A stretch of 14,165 nucleotides of DNA from an uncultured Coriobacteriaceae bacterium. GTDB taxonomy: Bacteria > Actinomycetota > Coriobacteriia > Coriobacteriales > Eggerthellaceae. Every line of letters begins with the position of its first letter. Positions within the stretch are counted from its first letter, which is position 1. A program made the translations under genes and the position numbers. Of the stretch, positions 13,019-14,165 are shown one piece after another. The stretch covers positions 1 to 14,165 of the forward strand of contig CADBQL010000266.1 in the NCBI GenBank assembly GCA_902796815.1. The letters are read 5' to 3'. Under the pieces are notes generated by a model that was not told the origin of the DNA, made no database searches, and saw only the letters and a list, made by a program, of their open reading frames with translations.

Positions 13019-13885
13019 CTAACCATCAATGTGCTCGCGTGGGTCAAACAAGTTATTGGGCGCTACGATGACGTCGTGATAACCCATCTCGTCAAATGCG
13101 TTCGCCGTACGCCACGGCGGGCAGATGTCATCGTATTCGGCGCAGTATTGCAGCGCGTGCACGAGCGTAACGTTGTGGAAAAAATCCTGCATGGTGTCAA
13201 TGTCGGGAATGGGCGGAAGCCACAATGCTGGAAGCTCGCGCTCGCGCGCTTTCTTGATGTAAGCGGGCAAAACGGTGAGCCCGTCTTTGTTATAGAACAC
13301 GCCCGTATGCGAAAAATCCGTTTCGCGTGTCCATCCGATGACCGAAACCCCCATCTCCTGGTCGGGGGCGAGCACAATGCCGCCTCCTGGGACATTGTCG
13401 AGCTTGTGCAGCTGTGCGAATCCGAGTTTCACATCGGCCTTTGTCAACGCCGGCATATCGGCGCCCATCGAAAGGATGCAGTCAGCTCCGCGTTCCCAGC
13501 ATTGGGCGAATGCATGGTTGTAGTGTTCGTCGAAGTTAGCGCCCTCGTCGGCAATGATGTCGAATTCTCGTGGCCATGTGCCCGCATCCGAAAACAGCTT
13601 GCGCATGGCTTCGACATTCGATGCCGGCGTTGTGGAGATCACGAGCTCATAGGTATCGCGAATTGTGCTGTTTCCATCTGCGCTATCACGTGCAATCTGC
13701 TCAGCTTCCAAGTCTGTGAGCGCTGCCATGATGATTTCAACCACGTCGAACAGCATGCAGTGGTATAGAATCGACGCGGTTTCTGGCGTGAAAAACCCGT
13801 CTTTCAGCGTGGTTAGCCGCGTTTTCACGAGTCCGACTTCGGGCACTTTCGAAAACAGCAGGATGACGTTTTTCCGCTCGCGCAT
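13019..13885 (-). CDS. DUF2064 / TIGR04282-like transferase
   Basis: A 288-residue protein of the DUF2064 group, a GT-A-like fold resembling nucleotidyl- and glycosyltransferases (TIGR04282, 'rSAM/selenodomain-associated transferase 1'). The N-terminal signature FSKVPEVGLVKTRL (11-24) matches the family's xKxPxxGxxKTRL, and MGADMPALTKADV (140-152) matches its GxDxPxL metal/sugar site with D143. The family's usual DGGYxLIG stretch is here QEMGVSVIGW (177-186), lacking the GGY, so the substrate pocket may differ. The start is supported by a perfect AAGGAGG (13897-13891) 5 nt upstream. It is co-oriented with the partial membrane protein gene 148 bp upstream and may share a pathway for surface sugar transfer. 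No selenoprotein or radical SAM gene is beside it. The activity is unproven for the family. Confidence 0.75.
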   Translation of the reverse strand: MRERKNVILLFSKVPEVGLVKTRLTTLKDGFFTPETASILYHCMLFDVVEIIMAALTDLEAEQIARDSADGNSTIRDTYELVISTTPASNVEAMRKLFSDAGTWPREFDIIADEGANFDEHYNHAFAQCWERGADCILSMGADMPALTKADVKLGFAQLHKLDNVPGGGIVLAPDQEMGVSVIGWTRETDFSHTGVFYNKDGLTVLPAYIKKARERELPALWLPPIPDIDTMQDFFHNVTLVHALQYCAEYDDICPPWRTANAFDEMGYHDVIVAPNNLFDPREHIDG

Positions 13886-14032
13886 CTAAGCCTCCTTGAT
13901 TTAGCGTTGCATACATACTATGCCATAATGCCGGCCTTCGCCATCGGCCCGATTGTTCGTTAAGCGAGATCGTCTCTGGGGGTTGCGGCTTTTCCGGCCT
14001 GGTGAGCTGCATCGTTGGCGGTCGACTGCAGG

Positions 14033-14165
14033 CTATGTCAGCTCGCTGATAAAATATTTCACCGATTGAAGAATCTCGGTTTCATGCTTAGAAATCAGGT
14101 GTACCATTCCCGTTGTAAAAAACTGCATTCCAATCACAATTATCGGACTCAAAATGCACAAGAAG
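14033..14165 (-). CDS. C-terminal end of a membrane protein (partial)
   Basis: The - strand is open from the window edge to a TAG at 14035-14033, giving a 43-residue C-terminus. It begins with a hydrophobic segment (FLCILSPIIVIGMQFFTTGMV) and ends with a charged amphipathic tail (ISKHETEILQSVKYFISELT). The codon use and pattern of a membrane helix followed by a short cytosolic tail look real. The shape resembles the end of polyprenyl-phosphate/DPM-type family 2 glycosyltransferases, which would fit the neighbouring DUF2064 gene, but this is weak. The gap 13886-14032 holds the ribosome site of the DUF2064 gene and nothing else I can name. Confidence 0.5.
   Translation of the reverse strand, partial: FLCILSPIIVIGMQFFTTGMVHLISKHETEILQSVKYFISELT

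Noticed and set aside
12977..13768. Long + strand ORF (263 codons) opposite the DUF2064 gene
   Set aside because: It starts inside a palindromic repeat and its product has no recognisable motif; the - strand has the KTRL and GADMP motifs and a perfect SD.

Overview
The window looks like ordinary chromosomal DNA from an anaerobic, moderately GC-rich (by eye mid-50s percent) bacterium, most likely an actinomycete of the class Coriobacteriia (Eggerthella/Slackia type). This is an inference from the mix of genes: a PaaK-type aryl-CoA ligase, a DUF5714 protein, a Firmicutes-like Veg protein and a YdjGHI cassette beside HtpG, all with strong AAGGAGG-type ribosome binding sites. I see no rRNA, tRNA, CRISPR array, prophage or transposase gene.

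Layout. On the + strand: phenylacetate-CoA ligase family protein (53-1447), a LysR-type effector-binding domain without its DNA-binding half (1573-2223), two GTCAG-cored hairpins, and a DEDDh exonuclease-domain protein (2512-3477). The next intergenic gap holds an 85-bp inverted-repeat element and a double hairpin terminator. On the - strand (7989 down to 3716) lies a three-gene envelope cassette: a zinc-ribbon membrane protein, a secreted/anchored double TPM-domain protein and an SPFH protein with two C-terminal zinc ribbons. This matches the gene order ydjG-ydjH-ydjI of Bacillus subtilis, but no pspA is beside it. Divergent from it is htpG (8252-10153), with a clear sigma70-type promoter and a degenerate CIRCE operator at the expected start of transcription.

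After the htpG terminator there is about 340 bp without a confident gene. It is full of perfect short hairpins and could encode a - strand small RNA with two C-rich anti-Shine-Dalgarno stretches. Then come, on the - strand, a Cys-rich DUF5714 protein (10566-11321) and galU (11526-12338); divergent from galU on the + strand is veg (12567-12914). A DUF2064 (TIGR04282-like) sugar/nucleotidyl transferase (13019-13885, -) and the C-terminus of a membrane protein (14033-14165, -, running off the window) close the region.

As a whole the window covers envelope maintenance (YdjGHI-like cassette, GalU, Veg, DUF2064 transferase), protein folding (HtpG) and aromatic acid activation (PaaK). Small palindromic repeats are spread through the intergenic gaps. 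They fall into two types with different cores but the same ATGAG/CTCAT ends, and they are the most unusual sequence-level feature. I found no convincing new multi-gene system; the best leads are the putative small RNA, the CIRCE site on htpG, the pspA-less YdjGHI cassette and the palindrome families.
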